Assembly (NCBI RefSeq): GCF_010731535.1
Contig: NZ_AP022581.1
Location: 2,737,952-2,801,951 of the forward strand
DNA from: Mycobacterium lacus
Lineage (GTDB): Bacteria; Actinomycetota; Actinomycetes; Mycobacteriales; Mycobacteriaceae
Direction: 5' to 3'
DNA: 64,000 nucleotides
Shown: positions 36,347 through 47,245 of the stretch, piece after piece
Layout of the letters: every line of letters starts with the position of its first letter
Numbering within the stretch: the first letter of the stretch is position 1
Made by a program: the position numbers and the translations under genes
The notes under the pieces: generated by a model
What the model was told of the DNA's origin: nothing
Database searches by the model: none
What the model saw: the letters and a program-made list of their open reading frames with translations, nothing else

Positions 36347-37388
36347 TCCCGGCCGCGGTCAGCGCCAGCAGCCGCGAGGTGGCCCGCAGGTATTTCTTGC
36401 GGTAGCCACCGGCCAGCATGTCCGCGCTGAAAATCGTGTCCAGCTTCGCCCCCGAGGCCACCACCGGGACGCCGGCGTCATACAGACGATCGGTCAGCGA
36501 CACCAACCGCAGCGCCACATTCTGGTCGTCGATGCCGTGCACGCCCATCAGGAACACCGCGGTCACACCCTCGATCAGCGTCAGATAGCGTGACGGATGC
36601 ATGGTGGCCAGGTGCGCGCACAGCGCGTCGAAGTCATCAAGGGTCGCCCCCTCGATGCGCGCGGCGCGCGCGGCGACTTCCTCGTCCGACAACGGCGGCG
36701 GCGCTGGCGGCAGGTCGCGGTGCCGGTAGTCCGGTCCCTCGATCCGCACCGTGGTGAAAATTCGTGCCAGCGTATGGATCTCGCGCAGGAAATCCTGGGC
36801 GGCAAAGCGCCCCTCGCCGAGCTGTTCGGGCAGCGTGTTGGAGGTGGCCGCGACCGACACACCCCGCTCGACCAGTTGCGAGAGCATCCGCGAGATCAGC
36901 GTGGTGTTTCCCGGGTCGTCCAGCTCGAACTCGTCGATGCATACCGCCGTGTAATCGGCCAGCAGATCGATGCATTCGACGAACCCGAACACGCCGGCCA
37001 GCTGTGTCAGCTCCGCAAACGTCGCGAACGCCTTGGGTCGTGTGGCCGTGTTTGACCGCCCATCCGGCCCGGGGCCGGGCAACTGGTAGTACGCCGAAGC
37101 CAGCAGGTGCGTCTTACCCACTCCGAACCCACCATCGAGGTACAGCCCAACACCGGGCAGAACCTCCGGCTTGCCGAACAGCTTCTTGCGGCCCGCGCGC
37201 CGCGCGACGGCCTGCCGGCAGAACTCCTGGCAGGCCGCGACGGCCGCCGCCTGGGTCGGTTCGGCCGGGTCGGGCCGATACGACGAGAAGCTCACGTCGG
37301 CGAACGTGGGCGGCGGTCTGAGCTGGGCGATCAGTCGCTCCGGGGACGCGGTCGGATGCCGATCCACCAGGCGGCCCACCCCGTGCAT
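36324..37388 (-). CDS. ZapE/AFG1-family ATPase
   Basis: A P-loop ATPase (Rv2670c position). Walker A is DGGFGVGKTHLL, Walker B is CIDEFELDDPG, and SNTLPEQLGEGRF corresponds to the sensor region of AFG1/ZapE proteins. I place the start at MHGVGRLVDRHP (37388, 354 aa); the frame is open to 37454, which would overlap ribD's start. ZapE in E. coli modulates division ring stability and AFG1 is mitochondrial; here the role is unknown. It is divergent from ribD. Confidence 0.9.
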   Translation of the reverse strand: MHGVGRLVDRHPTASPERLIAQLRPPPTFADVSFSSYRPDPAEPTQAAAVAACQEFCRQAVARRAGRKKLFGKPEVLPGVGLYLDGGFGVGKTHLLASAYYQLPGPGPDGRSNTATRPKAFATFAELTQLAGVFGFVECIDLLADYTAVCIDEFELDDPGNTTLISRMLSQLVERGVSVAATSNTLPEQLGEGRFAAQDFLREIHTLARIFTTVRIEGPDYRHRDLPPAPPPLSDEEVAARAARIEGATLDDFDALCAHLATMHPSRYLTLIEGVTAVFLMGVHGIDDQNVALRLVSLTDRLYDAGVPVVASGAKLDTIFSADMLAGGYRKKYLRATSRLLALTAAGITQAREP

Positions 37389-37422
37389 GCAGGCACTGTA
37401 GCTGCGTGTTGCAATCAAACTC

Positions 37423-38196
37423 ATGCCCGACTCTTCAGCCGGTACCGTCACCATGACACTGCTGGGAGCGGATCGCGACGTCGACGACGGCGAACTCCTG
37501 CAGCTTTACCGCTATCCGGAAGAACACGACGGCACGTGGCTGCGCGCGAATTTCATCACCAGCCTCGACGGCGGCGCCACCGCCGACGGCAAGACCGGCG
37601 CAATGGCTGGCGCCGGCGACCGAGTCATCTTCAACCTGCTGCGTGAGCTCGCCGATGTCATCCTGGTCGGCGCCGGCACCGTGCGCATTGAGGGCTACTC
37701 CGGCGCACACCTCGGGGTCGTCCAGCGCCAGCAGCGGCAGGCCCGAAAGCAAAGCGAAGTCCCGCAACTGGCCATCGTCACCAAGGCCGGTCACCTTGAC
37801 CGAGGCTTGGGAGTGTTCACCCGCACCGAGGTGGCGCCGTTGGTGCTCACCTGCACGGCGGTTGCCGACGAAACACGCCGCGCGCTGGCGGGCCTCGCCG
37901 AGGTGATCGACTGCTCTGGGGATGATCCCGGCGAGGTCGACGAGGCAGCGATCCTGGCGAACCTCGCCGCTCGCGGTCTGACCCAGATCCTGACCGAGGG
38001 CGGACCGATGCTGCTCGGCGCGCTCATCGAGCGCGACATGCTCGACGAGTTGTGTCTGACCATCGCGCCGTGTGTTGTCGGTGGCGTGGCCCGACGCATC
38101 GCGACGGGTCCCCGCCAGGTGCAAACCCGGATGCGTCGCGTCCATGTCCTCAGCGACGGCGCCGGCTACCTGTACACGCGTTACGTCAAAGCGTGA
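37423..38196 (+). CDS. ribD: RibD C-terminal-type reductase (Rv2671 type)
   Basis: A 257-aa protein consisting of the RibD/DHFR-like reductase domain only; the deaminase half of bifunctional RibD is absent. Landmarks: FITSLDGGATADGKTG near the start, DVILVGAGTVRIEGY, ILTEGGPMLLGALI. The Mtb homologue was shown to work as a dihydrofolate reductase analogue contributing to para-aminosalicylate resistance when overexpressed. The ATG at 37423 is just inside the longer version of the divergent ATPase frame. Confidence 0.9.
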   Translation: MPDSSAGTVTMTLLGADRDVDDGELLQLYRYPEEHDGTWLRANFITSLDGGATADGKTGAMAGAGDRVIFNLLRELADVILVGAGTVRIEGYSGAHLGVVQRQQRQARKQSEVPQLAIVTKAGHLDRGLGVFTRTEVAPLVLTCTAVADETRRALAGLAEVIDCSGDDPGEVDEAAILANLAARGLTQILTEGGPMLLGALIERDMLDELCLTIAPCVVGGVARRIATGPRQVQTRMRRVHVLSDGAGYLYTRYVKA

Positions 38197-38226
38197 GGGA
38201 CGGCAACGGTAGCTACTGTGGTCGGC

Positions 38227-39798
38227 ATGAGTCGGCGCATCACGTCCACCACGATCCTGGTCTCGATGGCCTGCTCAGTGAGCGCAGTTCTGGCCGGCTG
38301 TGCCCCGCTCCTGGGCGCCGGTCCGCGCTTCGCCACCAACTCCGGCGCCCGGCCACAAGGCGCGGTCACCACGACCAAGCCGGTCAGCGGCCCGCCGCCG
38401 ATCGCCGTGCCCAAGAACGACTTGTCGTGGCACGACTGCACGTCGCGGGTGTTCGCCGACGCCGGGGTCGCGGCGGCCCCCGGGATCAAGCTGGAGTGCG
38501 CCAGCTACGACTCCGACCTCGACTCGGTCAGCGGTGGATCCGGGTCGATCAGCATCGGCGTGGTCCGCGCCAAGTCGACTCAAACCCCGACGGACGCTGG
38601 GCCCCTCGTCTTCACCACCGGCTCCGATCTGCCGTCCTCGACGCAGCTGCCGGTCTGGCTGACCCACGCGGGCGCCGACGTCCTCAAGAGCCACCCCATC
38701 GTGGCGATCGACCGCCGCGGCATGGGCATGTCGAGCCCCATCGACTGCCGCGATCACTTCGACCGCGAAGAGATGCGCGATCAGGCGCAGTTCCAGTCCG
38801 GCGACGATCCGGTCGCCAACCTCTCCGAGGTCTCCAATACCGCCACCACTAACTGCACCGATGCCATCGCGCCCGGCGAGTCCGCCTACGACAACGGGCA
38901 CGCCGCCTCGGACATCGAGCGACTGCGCAACATCTGGGACGTCCCCGCGCTGGCGCTCGTCGGAATCGGCAACGGCGCCCAGGTGGCGCTGACCTATGCC
39001 GGGTCGCGGCCTGACAAGGTCGCCAGGCTGGTCCTCGACTCGCCGGTCGCGCTGGGCGTCAACGCCGAAGGAGCCGCCGAACAGCAGGTCAAGGGCCAGC
39101 AGGCGGCACTCGACGCGTTCGCGGCGCAGTGCGTCGCAGTGAACTGCGCGCTGGGCCCCGATCCGAAGGGCGCGGTCAGCGCGCTGCTGGCTGCCGCCCG
39201 TTCCGGTAATGGGCCCGGCGGCGCATCGGTAGCGTCGATCGCCAACGCGATCACCACCGCCTTGGGCTTTCCCACTGGCGACCGCGTCGGCACCACCACG
39301 AACCTGGCCAACGCACTAAATGCGGCCCGCTCCGGCGACATCAACCAGCTCACCAATCTGATCAACCGGGCCACCGAAATCCGGGATACCGACGGCGAAT
39401 TCGTCAGTGCGTGCAGCGACGCGCTCAACCGTCCGACCCCGGACCGGGTGCGCGAACTGGTCGTCGCCTGGGGGAAGCTTTACCCCCAGTTCGGCTCCGT
39501 CGCCGCGCTCAACCTCGTCAAGTGCGTGCACTGGCCCACCGGTTCACCGGCGCAACCGCCGAAGGATCTCAAGGTCGACGTCCTGTTGCTGGGTGTGCAG
39601 GACGATCCGATCGTCGGCTCGGAAGGAGTCGCCGCCACCGCCGCCACCGTCATCAACGCCAACGCGGCCAGCAAGCGGGTGATGTGGCAGGGCATCGGTC
39701 ACGGCGCCAGCGTCTATTCGTCCTGCGCCGTGCCCCCGATAATCGGGTACCTGGACAGCGGCAAGCTGCCCGGAACCGACACCTACTGTCCCGCCTGA
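38227..39798 (+). CDS. Lipoprotein, TAP-like alpha/beta hydrolase fold (Rv2672 type)
   Basis: A 523-aa exported protein. The N-terminal signal ends in a lipobox, VSAVLAGCAP, with Cys near residue 25. The fold is that of SCO7095-type tripeptidyl aminopeptidases: VAIDRRGMGMSSPIDC, then the nucleophile region, and a late DDPIVGSEG and GIGHGASVYSSC. The nucleophile elbow reads GIGNGA, so the usual Ser is replaced by Asn. It may be non-catalytic or work differently. ATG 38227 is chosen over 38218, as it gives a typical signal peptide. Confidence 0.88.
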   Translation: MSRRITSTTILVSMACSVSAVLAGCAPLLGAGPRFATNSGARPQGAVTTTKPVSGPPPIAVPKNDLSWHDCTSRVFADAGVAAAPGIKLECASYDSDLDSVSGGSGSISIGVVRAKSTQTPTDAGPLVFTTGSDLPSSTQLPVWLTHAGADVLKSHPIVAIDRRGMGMSSPIDCRDHFDREEMRDQAQFQSGDDPVANLSEVSNTATTNCTDAIAPGESAYDNGHAASDIERLRNIWDVPALALVGIGNGAQVALTYAGSRPDKVARLVLDSPVALGVNAEGAAEQQVKGQQAALDAFAAQCVAVNCALGPDPKGAVSALLAAARSGNGPGGASVASIANAITTALGFPTGDRVGTTTNLANALNAARSGDINQLTNLINRATEIRDTDGEFVSACSDALNRPTPDRVRELVVAWGKLYPQFGSVAALNLVKCVHWPTGSPAQPPKDLKVDVLLLGVQDDPIVGSEGVAATAATVINANAASKRVMWQGIGHGASVYSSCAVPPIIGYLDSGKLPGTDTYCPA

Positions 39799-39839
39799 CA
39801 GTTGGCCTCGCCCCAAGTGCCCGGCTCTCCATCTCGCCG

Positions 39840-39905
39840 CTGCCCGGCTGGGGGTACCCCCCACCTCGGTCGCTATGCGGCCGCATCGTCGCCGGACGCC
39901 CGGTG
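39840..39905. repeat. Small repeat block, G/C palindrome with MIRU-like tail
   Basis: CTGGGGGTACCCCCCA is a near-perfect palindrome, followed by GGCCGCATCGTCGCCGGACGC, similar to the MIRU tail at 55003. It occupies the short gap between the Rv2672-like gene and aftC. Confidence 0.5.
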
Positions 39906-41162
39906 TACGGTGCGCTGGTGACGGCAGCTGACTCGACTCGAACCGGCCCACCGAGCACCGCATCCATCCTGCGGTCGGTGTTATGGCCGGCGGCCATCCT
40001 GTCCGTGCTGCATCGCAGCATCGTGCTGACGACCAATGGCAACATCACCGACGATTTCAAGCCGGTCTACCGTGCGGTGCTGAACTTCCGCCATGGCTGG
40101 GACATCTACAACGAGCACTTTGACTACGTCGACCCCCACTACCTCTACCCGCCGGGCGGCACCCTGCTGATGGCGCCGTTCGGCTACCTGCCCTTCGCGC
40201 CCTCGCGCTACCTGTTCATTTCGATCAACACCGTGGCCATCCTCGTCGCCGCCTATTTGTTGTTGCGGATGTTCAATTTCACGATGACCTCGGTGGCCGC
40301 GCCCGCCCTGATACTGGCCATGTTCTGCACCGAAACGGTGACCAACACCCTGGTGTTCACCAATATCAACGGCTGCATCCTGCTGCTGGAGGTGCTGTTC
40401 TTGCGGTGGCTGCTGGACGGCCAGATCAGCCATCAGTGGTGGGCCGGCTTGGCCATCGGGCTGACGCTGGTGCTCAAACCCCTGCTCGGACCGCTGCTGT
40501 TGCTGCCCGTGCTCAACCGCCAGTGGCGGGCGCTGGTGCCCGCCATCGCGGTTCCCATCGTCATCAATCTGGCCGCGCTGCCGCTGGTCAGCCACCCGAT
40601 GGACTTCTTCACCCGCACGCTGCCCTACATCCTGGGCACCCGCGACTATTTCAACAGCTCGATCGAGGGCAACGGCGTTTACTTCGGCCTTCCCACGTGG
40701 CTGATCGTGTTCCTGCGGCTCCTGTTCACGGCGATCGCCATGGGCGCCCTGTGGCTGCTGTACCGCTATTACCGCACCCGCGATCCCCTGTTCTGGTTCA
40801 CCACCTCGTCGGGTGTGCTGCTGCTGTGGTCGTGGCTGGTGATGTCGCTGGCCCAGGGTTACTACTCGATGATGCTGTTCCCGTTCCTGATGACGGTGAC
40901 GCTGCCCAACTCCGTGATCCGCAACTGGCCGGCGTGGCTGGGAATTTACGGCTTCATGACCCTGGACCGCTGGCTGCTGTTCAACTGGATGAGATACGGC
41001 CGCGCCCTGGAGTACTTGAAGATCACTTACGGCTGGTCGCTGCTGCTGATCGTGACGTTCACCGTGCTCTACTTCCGCTACCTGGACGCCAAGGCGGAGA
41101 GCCGGCTGGACAGCGGCATCGATCCCGTCTGGCTCACGGCCGAGCGGGAGCCCGCGCGGTGA
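39903..41162 (+). CDS. aftC: Alpha-(1->3)-arabinofuranosyltransferase AftC
   Basis: A 419-aa polytopic membrane glycosyltransferase (GT-C fold, GT87) that would branch the arabinan of arabinogalactan and lipoarabinomannan using decaprenyl-phosphoryl-arabinose. The N-terminal periplasmic loop has the acidic pair NGNITDDFKPVY, then YVDPHYLYPPGG, and about ten hydrophobic helices follow. GTG 39903 gives VYGALVTAADS, the start expected from the Mtb protein; GTG 39918 is an alternative. Upstream of it the frame is open but not coding. Confidence 0.94.
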   Translation: MYGALVTAADSTRTGPPSTASILRSVLWPAAILSVLHRSIVLTTNGNITDDFKPVYRAVLNFRHGWDIYNEHFDYVDPHYLYPPGGTLLMAPFGYLPFAPSRYLFISINTVAILVAAYLLLRMFNFTMTSVAAPALILAMFCTETVTNTLVFTNINGCILLLEVLFLRWLLDGQISHQWWAGLAIGLTLVLKPLLGPLLLLPVLNRQWRALVPAIAVPIVINLAALPLVSHPMDFFTRTLPYILGTRDYFNSSIEGNGVYFGLPTWLIVFLRLLFTAIAMGALWLLYRYYRTRDPLFWFTTSSGVLLLWSWLVMSLAQGYYSMMLFPFLMTVTLPNSVIRNWPAWLGIYGFMTLDRWLLFNWMRYGRALEYLKITYGWSLLLIVTFTVLYFRYLDAKAESRLDSGIDPVWLTAEREPAR

Positions 41163-41222
41163 TCGCAAGCGCGACGCAGCCGGGCGCGGCGGGTCACCGC
41201 CATTGTGGTCTAGCGTGGACGC

Positions 41223-41630
41223 ATGACCCCGAAGCTGGAACTCTCCGACGACGAGTGGCGTAAGAAACTCACCCCGGAGGAGTTCGCCGTGCTCCGCCAA
41301 GGTGGCACCGAGCGGCCCTTCACCGGTGAGTACACCGACACCAAAACGGCGGGCGTGTACCAGTGCCGGGCCTGTGGCGCCGAATTGTTCCGCAGCACAG
41401 AGAAGTTCGAATCACATTGCGGCTGGCCGTCGTTCTTCGATCCGTCCAGCTCCGGCGCGGTGTTCTTGCGCACCGACTGGTCGATGGGGATGAAGCGTAC
41501 CGAGGTGTTGTGCGCGAACTGCTACAGCCACCTGGGCCACGTGTTCGCCGGTGAGGGGTATCCCACGCCAACCGACAAGCGCTATTGCATCAACTCGATC
41601 GCGCTGCGCCTGGTGCCGGACGGCACTTAG
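41223..41630 (+). CDS. msrB: Peptide methionine (R)-S-oxide reductase MsrB
   Basis: A 135-aa complete MsrB. Zinc-binding Cys pairs CRACG and CANCYSHLGH, catalytic Cys in RYCINSIAL, and the substrate segment SHCGWPSFFDP. It repairs oxidised Met residues, with thioredoxin as electron donor. It follows aftC as in Mtb (Rv2674). Confidence 0.96.
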   Translation: MTPKLELSDDEWRKKLTPEEFAVLRQGGTERPFTGEYTDTKTAGVYQCRACGAELFRSTEKFESHCGWPSFFDPSSSGAVFLRTDWSMGMKRTEVLCANCYSHLGHVFAGEGYPTPTDKRYCINSIALRLVPDGT

Positions 41631-41684
41631 CGTAGCGCCGAGCCTGTAGTTGGCACGGTCTCCACTCGCACTTCTCCGCGCTAA

Positions 41685-42452
41685 CTACAGTCTCGCGGAG
41701 AATCCGTCAACCCGCGTGGCGTGGACCTCCCAGAACGGGGCATGCACCCGGCCGTTGACCAGCCATGGCTCCATGACGCGGAACCGCTCCAGCACGCACT
41801 GCACCCGGTCGGCCAGGTCGGGATTCCGCGCAGCCATCAGCTCGAGCGTCTCGACGCTCAGGTTGACCTGGTAGGTCGTCGTCCCCAGGTAGCTGATCTC
41901 CCAGCCACCAAGCGGAAGCACCTGGCGAAAATCGTCCTCGGACAATGACCGCGGCATGCTGAACCCGTTGACGTTGTGCGCGCCGAACTCGTACATGTAC
42001 AGCCGCGCTCCCGGCCTGGTGGCCCGATGCAGCGCCCGCACATAAGACTTCTGCAGTTCGGGAGCGGTGCTGAAGGTGTGGTAGAAGGCGCAGTCGACGA
42101 CCGTGTCGAACCGGTCGTCCAGCCCGTCCAGCCGGGTCGCGTCGGCCACCTGGAAGTTCACCGAAACCCCGGCCTTTTGCGCGTTCGCCAGGGCGCGATC
42201 GATAGCGGCCGCCGACCCGTCGATGCCGGTGGCCGAGTAGCCCTTGGCGGCGTAGTAGATCGCGTGGTGACCAGGGCCGGTGCCAGGGTCGAGCACTTCG
42301 CCCTTGATCGCGCCGACGGCAACTAGTTGCTGAACCACCGGCTGCGGGCCGCCGATATCCCACGGCGTGGCAGCCGGCAGGCCGTGCACGAACCGGTCAT
42401 CGCGATACATGTCCTCGAAGCGGGTGGGATCGCTCGGGTCGGATTGAGTCAT
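41685..42452 (-). CDS. Class I SAM-dependent methyltransferase (Rv2675c type)
   Basis: A 255-aa protein starting MTQSDPSDPTRFEDMYRDD (complement of 42450-42452). SAM motif: EVLDPGTGPGHHAIYYA, then ATGIDGSAAAIDRA. The DPGTGPG form departs slightly from the usual DxGxGxG but keeps the glycines. The substrate is unknown. The start codon is the last base group of a MIRU-like element (42449-42528) separating it from chdC; both are in the same direction. Confidence 0.9.
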   Translation of the reverse strand: MTQSDPSDPTRFEDMYRDDRFVHGLPAATPWDIGGPQPVVQQLVAVGAIKGEVLDPGTGPGHHAIYYAAKGYSATGIDGSAAAIDRALANAQKAGVSVNFQVADATRLDGLDDRFDTVVDCAFYHTFSTAPELQKSYVRALHRATRPGARLYMYEFGAHNVNGFSMPRSLSEDDFRQVLPLGGWEISYLGTTTYQVNLSVETLELMAARNPDLADRVQCVLERFRVMEPWLVNGRVHAPFWEVHATRVDGFSARL

Positions 42453-42525
42453 GAGCGCCGCTTTCCCGCGCAAGCGGGCGGGACCCCCACCCCTTCGCTC
42501 GGGCTCCGCATCGTCGCCGGCGCGG

Positions 42526-42528
<3 letters not shown>
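42449..42528 (-). repeat. MIRU-like element between chdC and methyltransferase gene
   Basis: Read on the minus strand it begins ATGACCGCGCCGGCGACGAT and ends GCGCTCATGACT, so it is bracketed by ATGAC. The first ATGA contains the chdC stop, the last the start of the next gene. Its head matches that of the 53-bp units at 55003. An inner part with CCCGCGCAAGCGGGCGGG is a palindromic insertion. Confidence 0.7.
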
Positions 42529-44593
<2,065 letters not shown>

Positions 44594-44597
<4 letters not shown>

Positions 44598-45673
44598 AGC
44601 GAGTGGACCAGCGATACCAGCTCGGCCAGCACGCCCGGGTCGGTCTCCGGCAGCACCCCGTGGCCGAGGTTGAATACGTGCCCGGCGGCCCCGGCGTCGA
44701 CCGCGCGCCGCCCGTCGTCGACGACGGCCCGCGCGGCGCGCTCCACCACCGGCCACCCGGCCAGCAACACCACCGGATCGAGGTTGCCCTGCAGCGCGGT
44801 GCCCGGTTGCACCCTGGCGGCGGCATCGGTCAGTGTCGTACGCCAATCCACGCCGACGACTGTCGCACCGGCCTCTGACATCGCGCCCAGCAGTTCGGCG
44901 GTGCCGACCCCGAAATGCGTCATCGGCACGCCGCGCTCGGCCAGCGTGCCGAACACCCGCGCGCTGTGCGGCAGCACGTGCTGACGGTAATCGGCCAACG
45001 ACAACGCCCCCGCCCACGAGTCGAACACCTGGACGGCGTCCACCCCGGCGTCGATTTGGCCCCACAGGACCGCGATGGTGAGGTCGGTCAGCCGTTCCAT
45101 CAGCGCGTGCCAGCTCGCCGGCTCGGCCAGCATCATTGCTTTGGTACGGGCGTGGTGGCGGCTCGGTCCGCCCTCGACCAGGTAGGACGCCAGCGTGAAC
45201 GGGGCGCCCGCGAAACCGATCAGCGGAACTTCGCCCAGCGCGTCGACCAACAGCGAAACCGCCTCTAACACCGGCTGAATCGCTTGTGGATCAAGGGGTT
45301 TCATGGCCTCGATATCGGCAGCGGTGCGCACCGGGTCCGCGATCACGGGTCCCACGTCAGCGACGATGTCCACATCGATGCCGGCGGCACGCAGCGGCAC
45401 GACGATATCGGAGAACAGGATCGCCGCGTCGACGTCGTAGCGGCGGATCGGTTGCAGGGTGACCTCGCAGGCCAGGTCCGGCTCGAAGCAGGCCGCCAGC
45501 ATGCTGTGCCGTTCGCGCAGGGCCCGATATTCGGGCAGCGAGCGGCCGGCCTGTCGCATGAACCACACCGGAACCCGGTTGGGTTTGCGGCCGGCGACGG
45601 CGGCCAGATAGGGCGACTTCACAAGGTCGCGACGGGTACGCGCAGGAGTATTCACTGGCTTCAATGCTGCCAT
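44594..45673 (-). CDS. hemE: Uroporphyrinogen decarboxylase HemE
   Basis: A 359-aa enzyme with the UroD signatures [17 protein letters not shown] near residue 38 and [17 protein letters not shown] near 145. I start it at [17 protein letters not shown] (complement of 45671-45673). It decarboxylates uroporphyrinogen III to coproporphyrinogen III, the entry to the chdC/hemY branch. It is the first gene of hemE-hemY-chdC. Its start coincides with an ATG on the opposite strand that could start echA15. Confidence 0.94.
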
Positions 45674-45707
45674 GAGCGCAGATCGGCACTTGCGTAACAT
45701 CAACCCG

Positions 45708-46514
45708 GTGCCGGTCACCTACGACGAGTTCCCCAGCCTCCGCTTCGAACCCAGGGAAAATGGCGTGCTCGAGCTGGTCCTCGATGCGCCCGGGCTGAAC
45801 TCGGTCGGGCCGCAAATGCACCGCGACCTTGCCGACATCTGGCCGGTGATCGATCGCGACCCGGACGTAAGGGTCGTGCTGGTCCGCGGGGAAGGTAAGG
45901 CGTTTTCCTCCGGCGGCAGCTTCGACCTGATCGACGAGACGATCGGCGACTACGAGGGCCGGATCCGGATCATGCGCGAGGCGCGCGACCTGGTGCTCAA
46001 CCTGGTCAACTTCGACAAGCCGGTGATATCGGCGATTCGGGGCCCCGCCGTCGGCGCGGGTCTGGTGGTGGCGCTGCTCGCCGACATCTCCGTCGCCAGC
46101 CGGACCGCGAAGATCATCGACGGGCACACTAAACTCGGCGTCGCCGCTGGGGATCACGCCGCGATCTGCTGGCCGCTACTGGTCGGCATGGCCAAGGCCA
46201 AGTACTACCTGCTCACCTGCGAGACGCTCTCCGGTGAGGAGGCCGAGCGCATCGGCCTGGTGTCGACCTGTGTCGACGACAACGAGGTACTCCCGACCGC
46301 GGCCCGGCTCGCCGAGAATTTGGCGCACGGCGCGCAAAACGCGATTCGCTGGACCAAGCGCAGCCTGAATCACTGGTACCGGATGTTCGGGCCCACCTTC
46401 GAAACGTCGCTCGGCCTGGAATTCGTCGGTTTCAGCGGTCCCGACGTCCGCGAAGGGCTGTCCGCACACCGCGAGAAGCGCCCCGCGCGATTTGCCGCCG
46501 GCCCTAACGGCTGA
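45708..46514 (+). CDS. echA15: Enoyl-CoA hydratase/isomerase EchA15
   Basis: A crotonase-fold protein of 268 aa if started at GTG 45708 ([13 protein letters not shown]), or 280 aa from ATG 45672. Motifs: [16 protein letters not shown] (first oxyanion block) and [17 protein letters not shown] (second). Compared with true hydratases, the catalytic Glu positions are not clearly kept, so the reaction is uncertain. It is divergent from hemE and followed by a MIRU-like element and the DUF3000 gene. Confidence 0.9.
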   Translation: MPVTYDEFPSLRFEPRENGVLELVLDAPGLNSVGPQMHRDLADIWPVIDRDPDVRVVLVRGEGKAFSSGGSFDLIDETIGDYEGRIRIMREARDLVLNLVNFDKPVISAIRGPAVGAGLVVALLADISVASRTAKIIDGHTKLGVAAGDHAAICWPLLVGMAKAKYYLLTCETLSGEEAERIGLVSTCVDDNEVLPTAARLAENLAHGAQNAIRWTKRSLNHWYRMFGPTFETSLGLEFVGFSGPDVREGLSAHREKRPARFAAGPNG

Positions 46515-46585
46515 GCCCTCACGGCTGAGCGCGATTCGGCGCGCCTGTTCACACCTGTCGGACGATGGGTCTACCGTCGAATTCT

Positions 46586-46668
46586 GTGACCCGCGCCAGC
46601 GACGATACGGAGCGCAGCGACGGAGGGGTACCTCACGCTTGGGGGGGAGAGGAGCGGCGCAGATGACC
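46586..46668 (+). repeat. MIRU-like element carrying the RBS and start of the DUF3000 gene
   Basis: It reads GTGACCCGCGCCAGCGACGA at its start and GAGGAGCGGCGCAGATGACC at its end. This is the same head and tail as the reverse complement of the 53-bp MIRU units at 55003, with about 27 extra bases in the middle (46625-46652, G-rich). It is bracketed by GTGACC and ATGACC, as if inserted at the original start codon. Confidence 0.72.
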
Positions 46669-47244
46669 TCAGCCGAACCGGCCCCCTTCCGCGAGGCGGT
46701 AGCAGCGATGAATGCCGTCAACGTGCGGCCGGAGATCGAGCTTGGGCCCATCCGCCCACCGCAGCGGCTGGCGCCGTACAGTTACGCGCTGGGAGCCGAG
46801 GTCAAACATCCCGACCTCGACGTCGTCCCGGAACGATCCGAGGGAGACGCATTCGGGCGGCTGATCCTCTTGTACGACCCGGAGGGCTCCGACGCTTGGG
46901 ACGGCACGATCCGCCTGGTCGCCTACATCCAGGCCGACCTGGACTCGCACGAGGCCATCGACCCGCTGCTGCCCGACGTGGCGTGGAGTTGGCTGGTCGA
47001 GGCGCTCGAGTCGCACACCGAGCACATGACCGCCCTTGGCGGCACCGTCACCGCCACCACATCGGTGCGCTACGGCGACATCTCCGGACCGCCGCGCGCC
47101 CACCAGCTGGAGCTGCGGGCGTCGTGGACGGCGACCACCCCCGAACTGGGCAGCCACGTCGAGGCGTTCTGCGACGTTCTCGAGCACGCCGCGGGCCTGC
47201 CGCCGGCCGGGGTCACCGACCTGAGCTCCCGGTCACGCGCCTGA
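46663..47244 (+). CDS. DUF3000-family protein (Rv2680 type)
   Basis: A 193-aa conserved actinobacterial protein starting MTSAEPAPFREAVAAMNAVN. An open segment upstream (from 46585) would add 26 residues encoded by the repeat element. The GAGGAG supplied by that element, nine bases before the ATG, supports 46663. Conserved segments: RPPQRLAPYSYALGAEV and LILLYDPEGSDAWDGTIRLV. Function is unknown; it is linked to the RNase D-like gene by near overlap (TGA then ATG one base later). Confidence 0.9.
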   Translation: MTSAEPAPFREAVAAMNAVNVRPEIELGPIRPPQRLAPYSYALGAEVKHPDLDVVPERSEGDAFGRLILLYDPEGSDAWDGTIRLVAYIQADLDSHEAIDPLLPDVAWSWLVEALESHTEHMTALGGTVTATTSVRYGDISGPPRAHQLELRASWTATTPELGSHVEAFCDVLEHAAGLPPAGVTDLSSRSRA

Positions 47245-47245
47245 C

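Noticed and set aside
39411-39902. N-terminal extension of AftC to 39411
   Set aside because: That part overlaps the Rv2672-like gene in another frame and a repeat; the membrane protein begins at VYGALVTAADS.
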